DNA from: Clostridiaceae bacterium
Lineage (GTDB): Bacteria; Bacillota; Clostridia; Saccharofermentanales; Fastidiosipilaceae
Direction of reading: 5' to 3'
Length of the DNA stretch: 8,993 nucleotides
Assembly (NCBI GenBank): GCA_012514965.1
Contig: JAAYZH010000192.1
Span: 1-8,993 of the forward strand
The translations under genes were made by a program, and so were the position numbers. The notes beneath the pieces were generated by a model, which saw only the letters and a list, made by a program, of their open reading frames with translations, made no database searches and had not been told where the DNA came from. The stretch's first letter is position 1; each line of letters opens with the position of its first letter. Of this stretch, positions 1 through 5,909 are shown piece by piece.

Positions 1-108
1 AGTTGTGCGGCCACTCCGCTTGGATAACTCGGATATTTGTCCCCAGGAACCCCGGTACGACCTGACTCTGCAATCCGATCTATTCAAACATCCACTGACA
101 AACCCGAC

Positions 109-573
109 TTAATCAAAGCGCCACTCGATCAGGCGGTCCGCTTCGTCGTAGACCACTTTCAGGCTGAAAAAAGCTTGGTCAGTTTGGTCAGTAAGGATTA
201 GAGGTAGGAAGAGTTTGTCGCCATCCCACAGCGGAAGCGAGAGGATCTGTGATTCAGGGATCCAGGCCAGTGTGCCTTCGTCGCAGGGGGTATAATCTCG
301 ACTGGTGCTGGTGGCACGGTAGACAAAAATGTATTCGGGTGCTTTGGCCGCGTAGACGAAGGTCAGAAGACCACGTAGGCTGTAGCTGTCCGGGATCAAA
401 CCGGTTTCTTCGAAGACTTCGCGCAGCATGGTTTCGTGTGGGGTTTCACCGGCAATGAGTTTGCCGCCGACGCCGATCCACTTGCCGTGGTTGACGTCAT
501 TGGCTTTCTTCGTACGGTGAAGCATCAGCCAGTCTTCGCCATTTTTTATGTAGCAAACCGTGGAAATGAGCAT
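109..573 (-). CDS. MutX-like Nudix hydrolase (8-oxo-dGTP diphosphatase type)
   Basis: A cytosolic 154-residue Nudix hydrolase, likely to hydrolyse oxidised or damaged nucleoside triphosphates to monophosphates. The Nudix box is complete at residues 37-59: GGKLIAGE, then REVFEETGL, fitting GX5EX7REUXEEXGU with the metal-binding glutamates present. The preceding HGKWIGVGGK and the later EGTLAWIP and LPLWDGDK segments resemble the streptococcal MutX family, which is what I recall rather than a search result. The frame stays open upstream to 903, but that part translates the 10-bp repeat and is not protein-like. ATG at 573 is chosen because AGGAG lies 7 nt upstream and the protein then begins MLISTVCYI, as in the family. 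It is transcribed in the same direction as the Rrf2 gene, but a terminator separates them. The family is secure; the exact substrate is inferred. Confidence 0.93.
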   Translation of the reverse strand: MLISTVCYIKNGEDWLMLHRTKKANDVNHGKWIGVGGKLIAGETPHETMLREVFEETGLIPDSYSLRGLLTFVYAAKAPEYIFVYRATSTSRDYTPCDEGTLAWIPESQILSLPLWDGDKLFLPLILTDQTDQAFFSLKVVYDEADRLIEWRFD

Positions 574-634
574 TTGTGAACTCCTAACTTGAATATGATC
601 CGCACTGAACTTTGCCTGGCCAAAACCACAACAA

Positions 635-652
635 GCTGACTCGCGGGTCAGC
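635..652. repeat. Inverted repeat upstream of the Nudix gene
   Basis: GCTGAC and GTCAGC are perfect 6-bp arms around a 6-nt centre (TCGCGG), about 60 nt upstream of the Nudix start codon. A separate 8-bp palindrome, GGTTAACC, lies at 684-691. Either could be an operator or a leader hairpin. No T-run follows, so it is not a terminator. I found no convincing -35/-10 pair for the Nudix gene in 574-756. Confidence 0.3.
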
Positions 653-756
653 CAGATCCTGATTGGGGCTATCCGAACGATAAGGTTAACCAAGCTTTTG
701 AACAGTAGTTTACAGGAGTGCAGCGATCGTGGCTGTGATATGAGGGCCAAAGGGTA

Positions 757-784
757 GCAAAAAAGCACCGGAGTTGGTGCTTTA
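757..784 (-). terminator. Rho-independent terminator, minus strand
   Basis: Perfect 8-bp arms AAAGCACC (762-769) and GGTGCTTT (776-783) enclose a 6-nt loop. Read on the minus strand the stem runs into a stretch of six T, as expected of an intrinsic terminator; on the plus strand it is followed by TAAAA. It lies about 175 nt past the Rrf2 stop codon and upstream of the Nudix gene. It would therefore end the Rrf2 transcript and make the Nudix gene a separate transcription unit. Confidence 0.75.
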
Positions 785-820
785 AAATTCGTTATTAAAA
801 AGGGATGTTTTGGTGTCCGA

Positions 821-896
821 GCGAATCCCGTCGAATGCCGTCGAATGCCGCCGAATGCCGCCGAATGCCGCCGAATGCCGCCGAATCCAACTGAAT
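821..896. repeat. 10-bp phased tandem repeat (about 8 units)
   Basis: The unit is (C/T)CGAATGCCG, with GAAT recurring every 10 bp from 823 to 896. The five central units (831-880) are identical or differ at one base; the outer ones (821-830, 881-900) are degenerate. The unit length is not a multiple of three, and the stretch lies outside any real gene, between the Rrf2 stop and its probable terminator, so it would be transcribed as 3' untranslated RNA. Its period is close to one helical turn. It may vary in copy number. Function unknown. Confidence 0.85.
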
Positions 897-958
897 CGAT
901 CACATTCCCGCCGAGTGAGTCACGCCAGCAGAGTCTTATCTCTCAGGCGGGCGACAGC

Positions 959-1381
959 CTAGACTGTTTGCGAACGAACGGTGGAGACTTCTTCCCATGT
1001 GCAGCATTTCTTGTCGCCGTAGGCAAGGACGTCCAGGGTCAGGGAACCGAAGACCTGCTCTTCGATGGCCTCGACCTTGAGTATGCTCTGGCGCAGTGCG
1101 CAGGCGTTGCATTCTTGGTCGTTGGCGCAAAGCCCGCCGAAGAGACGGCAGTTGTCATATTCGGATTCGGCTGGCTGAGCAGCGGCGATAATCTCGGCAG
1201 CGGTGATCTCTTCGGGGCGGCGGGCCAGAGAGAATCCGCCCAGCTTGCCGCGGGTGATGAGGAGCATGTTCTGGCTGGCGAGGAGGTGGGAGATTTTTTG
1301 GAAGTATTTGGATGGGATGTCGCAAGCCTCGCATATTCGAGTGGTGTTGCACTTGTCGTTTTGGCGGGCCAAAAAAATCAT
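959..1381 (-). CDS. Rrf2-family transcriptional regulator with cluster-type cysteines; start codon disrupted
   Basis: A small winged-helix DNA-binding regulator of the IscR/NsrR/Rrf2 family. The part from ATG at 1381 is 140 residues. The wing motif RGKLGGFSLAR is at residues 44-54. C78, C85, C91 and C94 lie where family members carry iron-sulphur ligands, so sensing of iron-sulphur status, redox or NO is plausible but inferred. The usual N-terminal helix is encoded in frame just upstream (FSKTTEYALRT, 1414-1382), so ATG 1381 is probably not the true start. No ATG, GTG or TTG is in frame between there and the stop codon at 1499-1501. An out-of-frame ATG (1419-1417) with GGAG 9 nt upstream is one base short of giving MRFSKTTEYALR. 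This points to a one-base deletion in the TTT at 1414-1412, either a sequence error or a real frameshift. The intact protein would be about 153 residues, normal for the family. It diverges from the peptide-transport operon. Confidence 0.88.
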   Translation of the reverse strand: MIFLARQNDKCNTTRICEACDIPSKYFQKISHLLASQNMLLITRGKLGGFSLARRPEEITAAEIIAAAQPAESEYDNCRLFGGLCANDQECNACALRQSILKVEAIEEQVFGSLTLDVLAYGDKKCCTWEEVSTVRSQTV

Positions 1382-1462
1382 GGTACGCAGGGCATACTCG
1401 GTTGTTTTACTAAACGCATTTACTTTAACTCCGTCTATATCGTTTGCTCGATAGAAAATTAC

Positions 1463-1478
1463 AACTTGTATGGAAGTT
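1463..1478. promoter_or_regulatory. Possible Rrf2 operator (dyad)
   Basis: AACTT and AAGTT arms are separated by 6 bp, centred about 50 bp upstream of the probable Rrf2 start. Rrf2-family proteins are dimers that often bind dyads in their own promoters. The match is only 5 bp per arm in AT-rich DNA, and no clear promoter hexamers are visible beside it, so this is a weak candidate. Confidence 0.2.
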
Positions 1479-1554
1479 TGGCTAGTATTGCGGAATTTTT
1501 ACGAAAGAAGTCTCGGCAGGGTTGCGACCGGGGCTAATTGTCTAAAAATATCCG

Positions 1555-1582
1555 TTTACATACCTTGAAATGGGAATAAATT
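1555..1582 (+). promoter_or_regulatory. Candidate sigma-A promoter for the small ORFs at 1601-1755
   Basis: TTTACA (1555-1560) and TAAATT (1577-1582) are separated by 16 bp. Transcription would begin near 1589, just ahead of ATG codons at 1601 and 1639. The -10 matches consensus at only four of six positions and the region is AT-rich, so chance similarity is possible. Confidence 0.25.
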
Positions 1583-1638
1583 GCTGATTTTCACGGGTCG
1601 ATGAAAATTACCAATCAAGGACGAATTATAGAACTTTT

Positions 1639-1755
1639 ATGACGAAAAAACAAGAAATATCATATAGGAAAATCCAGAACGCAGTGCGTTGTGTTCATGA
1701 CTATTATGGCTCAAAAAGGCCGATTAACCCTGAAATTGCTGTATTACAGGGTTAA
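1639..1755 (+). CDS. Possible small protein of 38 aa, unknown
   Basis: An ATG-started frame of 38 codons (MTKKQEISYRK... ending in EIAVLQG) with a protein-like mixture of charged, aromatic and aliphatic residues. I do not recognise it. Its ATG overlaps by four bases (ATGA) the stop of a 13-codon frame at 1601-1642 (MKITNQGRIIELL), which would allow translational coupling; a single frameshift would fuse the two into about 52 residues. The nearest ribosome-site-like AAGGA (1617-1621) is 17 nt upstream, too far for normal direct initiation. The stop codon lies in the right arm of the inverted repeat at 1723-1756. Base composition is more AT-rich than the neighbouring genes. It could be a real small protein, a gene remnant or chance. 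Confidence 0.22.
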   Translation: MTKKQEISYRKIQNAVRCVHDYYGSKRPINPEIAVLQG

Positions 1756-1756
1756 T
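1723..1756. repeat. 10-bp perfect inverted repeat in the AT-rich gap
   Basis: ATTAACCCTG (1723-1732) and CAGGGTTAAT (1747-1756) are perfectly complementary around a 14-nt centre. The centre overlaps a second small dyad, CTGTA-T-TACAG (1739-1749). No T-run follows directly on either strand, so it is not a standard terminator. A further bulged hairpin lies at 1770-1794 (GCC, bulged A, GAAAG paired with CTTTC GGC). Protein-binding site or RNA hairpin are both possible. Confidence 0.5.
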
Positions 1757-1907
1757 TAGTAGGTTTAAAGCCAGAAAGGCAGACTTCTTTCGGCATAATT
1801 GCGATTTTCGTGTAAAACGGAGAATTTCTTCACGTTTTTTGTGAGTTTTGGCCAAAGCAAGGTGGCCCCATTTGAGTTTTGTTACAATGGGAATCGGTAC
1901 GAGTAGG

Positions 1908-1913
1908 TATAAT
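1908..1913 (+). promoter_or_regulatory. Probable -10 box of the peptide-transport operon
   Basis: A perfect TATAAT lies about 180 bp upstream of the binding-protein gene at the edge of the AT-rich gap. No good -35 is present at 17 bp (CAATGG there; ACAATG at 18 bp), so the promoter may be weak or need an activator. Transcription would begin near 1920, leaving a leader of about 175 nt. Confidence 0.45.
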
Positions 1914-1919
1914 TAAGAA

Positions 1920-2093
1920 AGCATTCTTTGCGAACTATTTCGCGGCGAAGTCACAACGAAAACCGCGAAGCACAGAGAGCAAGAGCCAGGAAGATCGCGC
2001 CGCTGTGAGCACCCTCCCAATAATTATGGGTGAAGGCAGAGGCAGACAAGCTTTTTCGGAAGCTGAATTAATCTTAAGAGGTATAACGTAGAG
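1920..2093 (+). other. Structured 5' leader of the peptide-transport operon
   Basis: The presumed untranslated leader can form several hairpins: TTCGCGG/CCGCGAA (7 bp, 1939-1945 with 1963-1969), CACAG/CTGTG (1971-1975 with 2003-2007), CACCC/GGGTG (2010-2014 with 2028-2032) and AGCTT/AAGCT (2049-2053 with 2060-2064). None ends in a U-run, so no attenuator is evident. I looked for T-box, SAM, lysine, glycine, FMN and guanidine riboswitch hallmarks and did not find a convincing match. Confidence 0.3.
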
Positions 2094-3746
2094 ATGAAAA
2101 GAATTTTGCAAACAGTAGGTGCGGCCGTTTTGGCCGCGGCGTTAGTCTTTGGCGCAGCCGCTTGCGGTACTGCCGGTACGACGCAGGGGACCACGGCGGC
2201 ACCGTCTGCTGGTACTACAGCGCCGGCGAGTGGCGAGAAGATGGTCACGATTGGTATGACCTACCCGATCACCAGCATGAATCCGCTGTATCTGGATGCT
2301 TCGGAAGCGATGAAATACGCTGTGGGTATTTCCTTTGAGCCTATTCTTGAGCTTAACAGCGATAACGTCTTTGTCGGTGTTTTGGCCGAGAGCGTAACCG
2401 CGAATGAGGACGGAACCGTGTTCACGGTCAAGCTGAATGATGACGCGAAGTGGTCGGATGGACAGCCTGTTACAGCTGATGACGTGATTTTCACGGTCTT
2501 GAAGACGACTTCTAAGACTGTGTCGAACCCTTCGATGGCAGGCTACAGCCAGCTTAAGGGCTTCGATCCGGGAACCGGTCAGGTGGCGGATGACGCTACG
2601 GAAGTAGAAGGCCTCGTCAAGGTCGACGAGAAGACGGTCGAATTCCACGCTGAGTACTCAATGAGCCTTGAGAGCTTCAACAATAACTTCATGCGCTATC
2701 TCTTGCCTATTCCTAAGCATGTTCTGGGTGAGAAAACGACAGCTGAGCTGGCAACCACAGACTGGTTCCTCGCTCCGGAAGTTGTCAGCGGTCCTTTCCG
2801 CGTGACTTCCGCGGACGTCGCGCAGTACGTTACGTATGAGAAGAACGAGAACTACTGGCAGGGTGAGCCGAAACTCGACAAGGTCAACATTCGCATTGTC
2901 ACTTCCAGCCAGCTCTTCGCAGGCCTGAAGTCCGGTGAGATCGATTTCGTACAGCAGACCACGGGTGTCTTTGCTCAGGAAGACATTGATTCTGTCAGCT
3001 CGCTCGAGAACGCTGACGAAGTCTATGACAAGCCGGTTACTTCCGTTCTGGCCTTCATCAATAACGAATCGGTTCCGGATGCCAGAGTCCGCAAGGCCAT
3101 TCTGCACGCGATTGACCGCGAGCTTTTGGTCAAAGAATTCCTGAAGGGTAAGGGCGAAGTCGTGGATGGTTTCCTGACCTCCGCCACACCTTATTTCGAT
3201 GAAACACTCGAAGTCACTCCTTATGACCCGGATCAGGCGAAAGCCCTCCTGGCGGAAGCAAACTGGGATGCTAGCAAAACTCTGACTTTCAAGATCGATT
3301 CCGGCGACGCCACCTTTGCCCAGGCTGCCAACGTCATCGTTGCTCAGCTCGGCGAAGTGGGAATCAAAGTCCAATTGCAGACCTTGAGCTTTACGCAGCT
3401 CCTGACGGATGCCGGCAACCACGACTTTGACATGATGACCGTACAGTACACACTTTCTACGGTTGCACCGGCCTTTGATATCTCCTGGCTCACCGCTCCG
3501 AGCGGCTGGCCGCTGTACAACAATCCTGAAGTGGACGCCCTCGTCGAAGAGGCGATGATCGTCAGCGGCGACGTGCCGAAGCTGAAGAGTCTCTACAGAG
3601 AAATCAATGAAATCATGCAAGAAGAAGTGCCGATTTTCAATGCTTATGCCCTGAGCCCACTGGGCGCGAAGGCCAAACGAGTAGTCTATGCTGCACCGAG
3701 CGTGTTCGGTGGCTTCATGGACATGCATCTTTGGGATATTGGCTAA
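2094..3746 (+). CDS. Peptide ABC transporter substrate-binding lipoprotein (SBP family 5)
   Basis: The extracellular membrane-anchored receptor that captures peptides (or a related ligand) and delivers them to the permeases encoded downstream. It has 550 residues, the usual size for DppA/OppA-type proteins. Residues 1-23 form a lipoprotein signal peptide (MKR, hydrophobic Ala/Val/Leu core) ending in AAAC with the lipidated Cys at 24. A Thr/Ala/Gly/Ser-rich linker follows to about residue 48. SBP family 5 hallmarks follow: SMNPLYLD, FEPILEL, AKWSDGQPVTADDVIFT (118-134), GLKSGEIDF, VRKAILHAIDRELL, and a C-terminal EINEIMQEEVPIFNAY. ATG 2094 is preceded by AAGAGG at 2076-2081, a long spacing of 12 nt, so translation may be modest. 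It is the first gene of the operon. Dipeptides or oligopeptides are the likeliest ligand; nickel, haem or glutathione binders of the same family cannot be excluded. Confidence 0.95.
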   Translation: MKRILQTVGAAVLAAALVFGAAACGTAGTTQGTTAAPSAGTTAPASGEKMVTIGMTYPITSMNPLYLDASEAMKYAVGISFEPILELNSDNVFVGVLAESVTANEDGTVFTVKLNDDAKWSDGQPVTADDVIFTVLKTTSKTVSNPSMAGYSQLKGFDPGTGQVADDATEVEGLVKVDEKTVEFHAEYSMSLESFNNNFMRYLLPIPKHVLGEKTTAELATTDWFLAPEVVSGPFRVTSADVAQYVTYEKNENYWQGEPKLDKVNIRIVTSSQLFAGLKSGEIDFVQQTTGVFAQEDIDSVSSLENADEVYDKPVTSVLAFINNESVPDARVRKAILHAIDRELLVKEFLKGKGEVVDGFLTSATPYFDETLEVTPYDPDQAKALLAEANWDASKTLTFKIDSGDATFAQAANVIVAQLGEVGIKVQLQTLSFTQLLTDAGNHDFDMMTVQYTLSTVAPAFDISWLTAPSGWPLYNNPEVDALVEEAMIVSGDVPKLKSLYREINEIMQEEVPIFNAYALSPLGAKAKRVVYAAPSVFGGFMDMHLWDIG

Positions 3747-3773
3747 AAACTGAAACAGGTATATAATTCCTGT
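3739..3773 (+). promoter_or_regulatory. Possible internal promoter inside an inverted repeat
   Basis: TTGGCT (3739-3744), a 17-bp spacer and a perfect TATAAT (3762-3767) precede the first ATPase gene. The -10 box sits in the loop of a 5-bp inverted repeat, ACAGG (3755-3759) and CCTGT (3769-3773), so a repressor bound there would cover the promoter. Transcription would begin near 3774. That fits the GTG start at 3800 with its GAAAGG site better than the ATG at 3779. Confidence 0.4.
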
Positions 3774-3799
3774 CACGAATGTTTGAAAGGTTAGGGTAC

Positions 3800-4915
3800 G
3801 TGGGGCCATTACTTGATGTGAGAAATCTCCGAACCACCTTTAGCAGTGACTGGGGGCAGAAGGAGGCGCTGGACGGCGTCTCTTTCACTGTGTCCCCCCG
3901 TGAAATTCTCTGCATTGTAGGTGAATCCGGCAGCGGCAAGAGCGTTACTGCGCTCTCACTTATGGGCTTGCTGCCTCGCAACGGCAAGGTCTTGAACGGC
4001 GAGGCCTTTTTTGAGGGCCGTGATCTGCTGAAGATGAAGGAGAGAGAGCTCGACGAAATCCGCGGCGGTGACATGGCGATGATTTTTCAGGATGCCATTT
4101 CTTCGCTGAACCCTGTCTTTACGATAGGCAATCAGCTGATTGAGGCAGTGCGGGCGCACAGCTCCGTCGGCCGCAAGGAGGCCAGAGAAGAGGCGCTGGG
4201 TATTTTGCAGCGTGTTGGCTTGTCTGAGCCTGAGCTTGTGCTGGAGCGCTATCCTTATGCCTTGTCCGGAGGTATGCGCCAACGCGTCATGATTGCGATG
4301 GCTTTGGCCGGCAAGCCCAAGCTCCTGATCGCCGATGAGCCGACGACGGCCCTCGACGTCACCATTCAGGCCCAGATTATGCAACTGTTGCGCTCACTGT
4401 GCGAGGAGACCGATCTCTCGGTCATTCTGATCACCCATGATATTGGCCTGGTGGCCCAGATGGCGGATCGCGTGATTGTCATGTACGCCGGCCAGGTGGT
4501 GGAACAGAGCGATGTTCAGGTGCTTTTCAACAGCCCCGATCATCCGTACACACAGGGATTGATGCAGGCGGTGCCTTCGATTTACGATGACAAGGCTAGA
4601 CGTCTGGTCGCGATTCCCGGTACTGTGCCGGAACACTACCAGGACATTGAAGGGTGCCGTTTTGCCAGCCGCTGTGCCTATAAGGTAGACGAGTGCGACT
4701 TGCCTCAAGTGCTGTCTTACGTAGCTAGCTGCGAGAGTCAGATGAATTTCCCGCACTGCGTACGCTGCCACCGCGCGGCACGCGGCGAGCTGCCGCCATA
4801 TGGGGCAGATGAACGCTGTACACCGGTCGATGTGGTCGCACAGATCAGTCAAGCGCCCGCTGCCGGTGAGCTGAAGAACGAGACGAAGGGGGACACGAAT
4901 GGCCGAAGAGCGTAA
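3800..4915 (+). CDS. dppD: Peptide ABC transporter ATPase, DppD/OppD type
   Basis: One of two cytosolic ATPases that power peptide import. Counting from GTG 3800 (371 residues): Walker A GESGSGKS 41-48, Q-loop Gln 97, signature LSGGMRQR 155-162, Walker B LLIADEP 175-181, H-loop His 213. The oligopeptide-transporter C-terminal domain begins near [15 protein letters not shown] (Cys 286, 292, 299); cysteines in this domain have been linked to an iron-sulphur cluster in Dpp transporters. GTG 3800 is preferred because GAAAGG lies 9 nt upstream and the protein then starts [14 protein letters not shown] like its relatives; ATG 3779, in the same frame, lacks a ribosome site and adds seven residues. 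The C-terminus is longer than usual, with a second CVRC pair (320-323) and a loose tail. It overlaps the next ATPase gene by 17 nt. Confidence 0.95.
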   Translation: MGPLLDVRNLRTTFSSDWGQKEALDGVSFTVSPREILCIVGESGSGKSVTALSLMGLLPRNGKVLNGEAFFEGRDLLKMKERELDEIRGGDMAMIFQDAISSLNPVFTIGNQLIEAVRAHSSVGRKEAREEALGILQRVGLSEPELVLERYPYALSGGMRQRVMIAMALAGKPKLLIADEPTTALDVTIQAQIMQLLRSLCEETDLSVILITHDIGLVAQMADRVIVMYAGQVVEQSDVQVLFNSPDHPYTQGLMQAVPSIYDDKARRLVAIPGTVPEHYQDIEGCRFASRCAYKVDECDLPQVLSYVASCESQMNFPHCVRCHRAARGELPPYGADERCTPVDVVAQISQAPAAGELKNETKGDTNGRRA

Positions 4916-5909
4916 AGTCCTGCTGCGTGTTGAGAATCTGCGCAAATACTATCCTGCTCACAGTCAGGGCCTTTGGCCGGTGAAGGAATTCGTCAAGGCT
5001 GTCGACGATGTCAGCTTCGACATTTACGAAGGGGAGACGCTGGGCCTGGTAGGGGAGTCCGGATCGGGCAAGTCTACGGTAGGCCGCCAGCTGGTCGCCC
5101 TGGAGAAGCCCGATGGCGGCAGCATTCTCTACAGAGGCACGGATCTGGTCAAGATGAGTGACCGGGCGATCCGTGAGATTCGTCGTGAGATTCAGATGGT
5201 CTTCCAGGACCCGAACTCTTCGCTGAATCCGCGCAAGCACATCCGTGAGATTTTGGCCGAACCGATGCTCCACCATAAACTGGTGGATAAGGCAGGTCTA
5301 GACAAAGCTCTCCAAGAGCTACTGGACCTCGTCAGCCTGCCGCGCAACACCCTCGGAAGATATCCGTATGAGTTCTCAGGCGGTCAGCGTCAGCGCCTCG
5401 GAATTGCGAAAGCACTGAGTCTGCAGCCTAAGCTCCTGGTCCTCGACGAGCCGGTCTCGGCTCTGGATGTATCGATCCAAGCCCAGATCCTGAACTTGCT
5501 TCGCGACTTGCAGAAGGAGCTCAAGCTCACCTACCTGTTCATCGCGCATGGCCTGGGTGCGGTGCACTACATCAGTGACCGCATCGCTGTCATGTACTTG
5601 GGCAAGATTATGGAAGTCGCCACCGGAACAGAACTGTTCTGCGAACCCAGACACCCCTACACGCTCGCTCTCAAGAGCGCGGATCCCTTGCCGGATCCAG
5701 CCAGGCGGGGGGGACTGGATATCGTGCTGGAGGGTGAAGTGCCTTCCGCTGTCAATCCGCCAAGCGGCTGTCGTTTCCACACACGCTGCCCTTACGCAGA
5801 AGCCAGTTGCCGCACAGATGTGCCGCCGCTGGTCGCGGTCAGCAATGGGGATATTCCACACCTGGCCGCTTGCCCGGTCTGGCAGAGACAGAGGGAGGCA
5901 AGACAATGA
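4899..5909 (+). CDS. dppF: Peptide ABC transporter ATPase, DppF/OppF type
   Basis: The second, partner ATPase of the importer, 336 residues, normal for the family. Walker A GESGSGKS 52-59, Q-loop Gln 103, signature FSGGQRQR 159-166, Walker B LLVLDEP 179-185, D-loop SALD, H-loop His 217. The C-terminal oligopeptide-transporter domain shows [22 protein letters not shown] with cysteines 291, 297, 304 and 325. Unusually, the residue after the H-loop histidine is Gly (IAHGL) instead of the usual Asp (SHDL); a single GAC to GGC change would explain it. ATG 4899 has an AAGGGGG site a few bases upstream. It overlaps the first ATPase by 17 nt and the permease by 4 nt (ATGA), so translation is probably coupled. 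Confidence 0.95.
   Translation: MAEERKVLLRVENLRKYYPAHSQGLWPVKEFVKAVDDVSFDIYEGETLGLVGESGSGKSTVGRQLVALEKPDGGSILYRGTDLVKMSDRAIREIRREIQMVFQDPNSSLNPRKHIREILAEPMLHHKLVDKAGLDKALQELLDLVSLPRNTLGRYPYEFSGGQRQRLGIAKALSLQPKLLVLDEPVSALDVSIQAQILNLLRDLQKELKLTYLFIAHGLGAVHYISDRIAVMYLGKIMEVATGTELFCEPRHPYTLALKSADPLPDPARRGGLDIVLEGEVPSAVNPPSGCRFHTRCPYAEASCRTDVPPLVAVSNGDIPHLAACPVWQRQREARQ

Noticed and set aside
2..112. Open plus-strand frame at the left edge (36 codons, ending in TNPT then TAA), possibly the tail of a convergent gene.
   Set aside because: Too short to distinguish from chance, not recognised, and its stop overlaps the Nudix stop; nothing else supports it.
574..903. Upstream extension of the Nudix frame to 903.
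   Set aside because: It translates the 10-bp repeat and a terminator hairpin; the family N-terminus and a good ribosome site are at 573.
907..951. CCCGCC/GGCGGG pairing just past the Rrf2 stop as an alternative terminator.
   Set aside because: The loop is long (33 nt) and no T-run follows on the minus strand; the hairpin at 762-783 fits better.
845..1537. Long plus-strand frame opposite the Rrf2 gene (230 codons).
   Set aside because: It is antisense to a clearly recognisable Rrf2 protein and has no family features.
2026..2091. 21-codon leader peptide frame ending 2 nt before the binding-protein ATG.
   Set aside because: It has no ribosome site and no run of regulatory codons; the frame also continues upstream past the presumed promoter, as expected for chance.
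2658..3809. Long minus-strand frame (383 codons) under the binding-protein gene.
   Set aside because: Shadow of a high-GC coding region; the plus strand encodes a full SBP family 5 protein.
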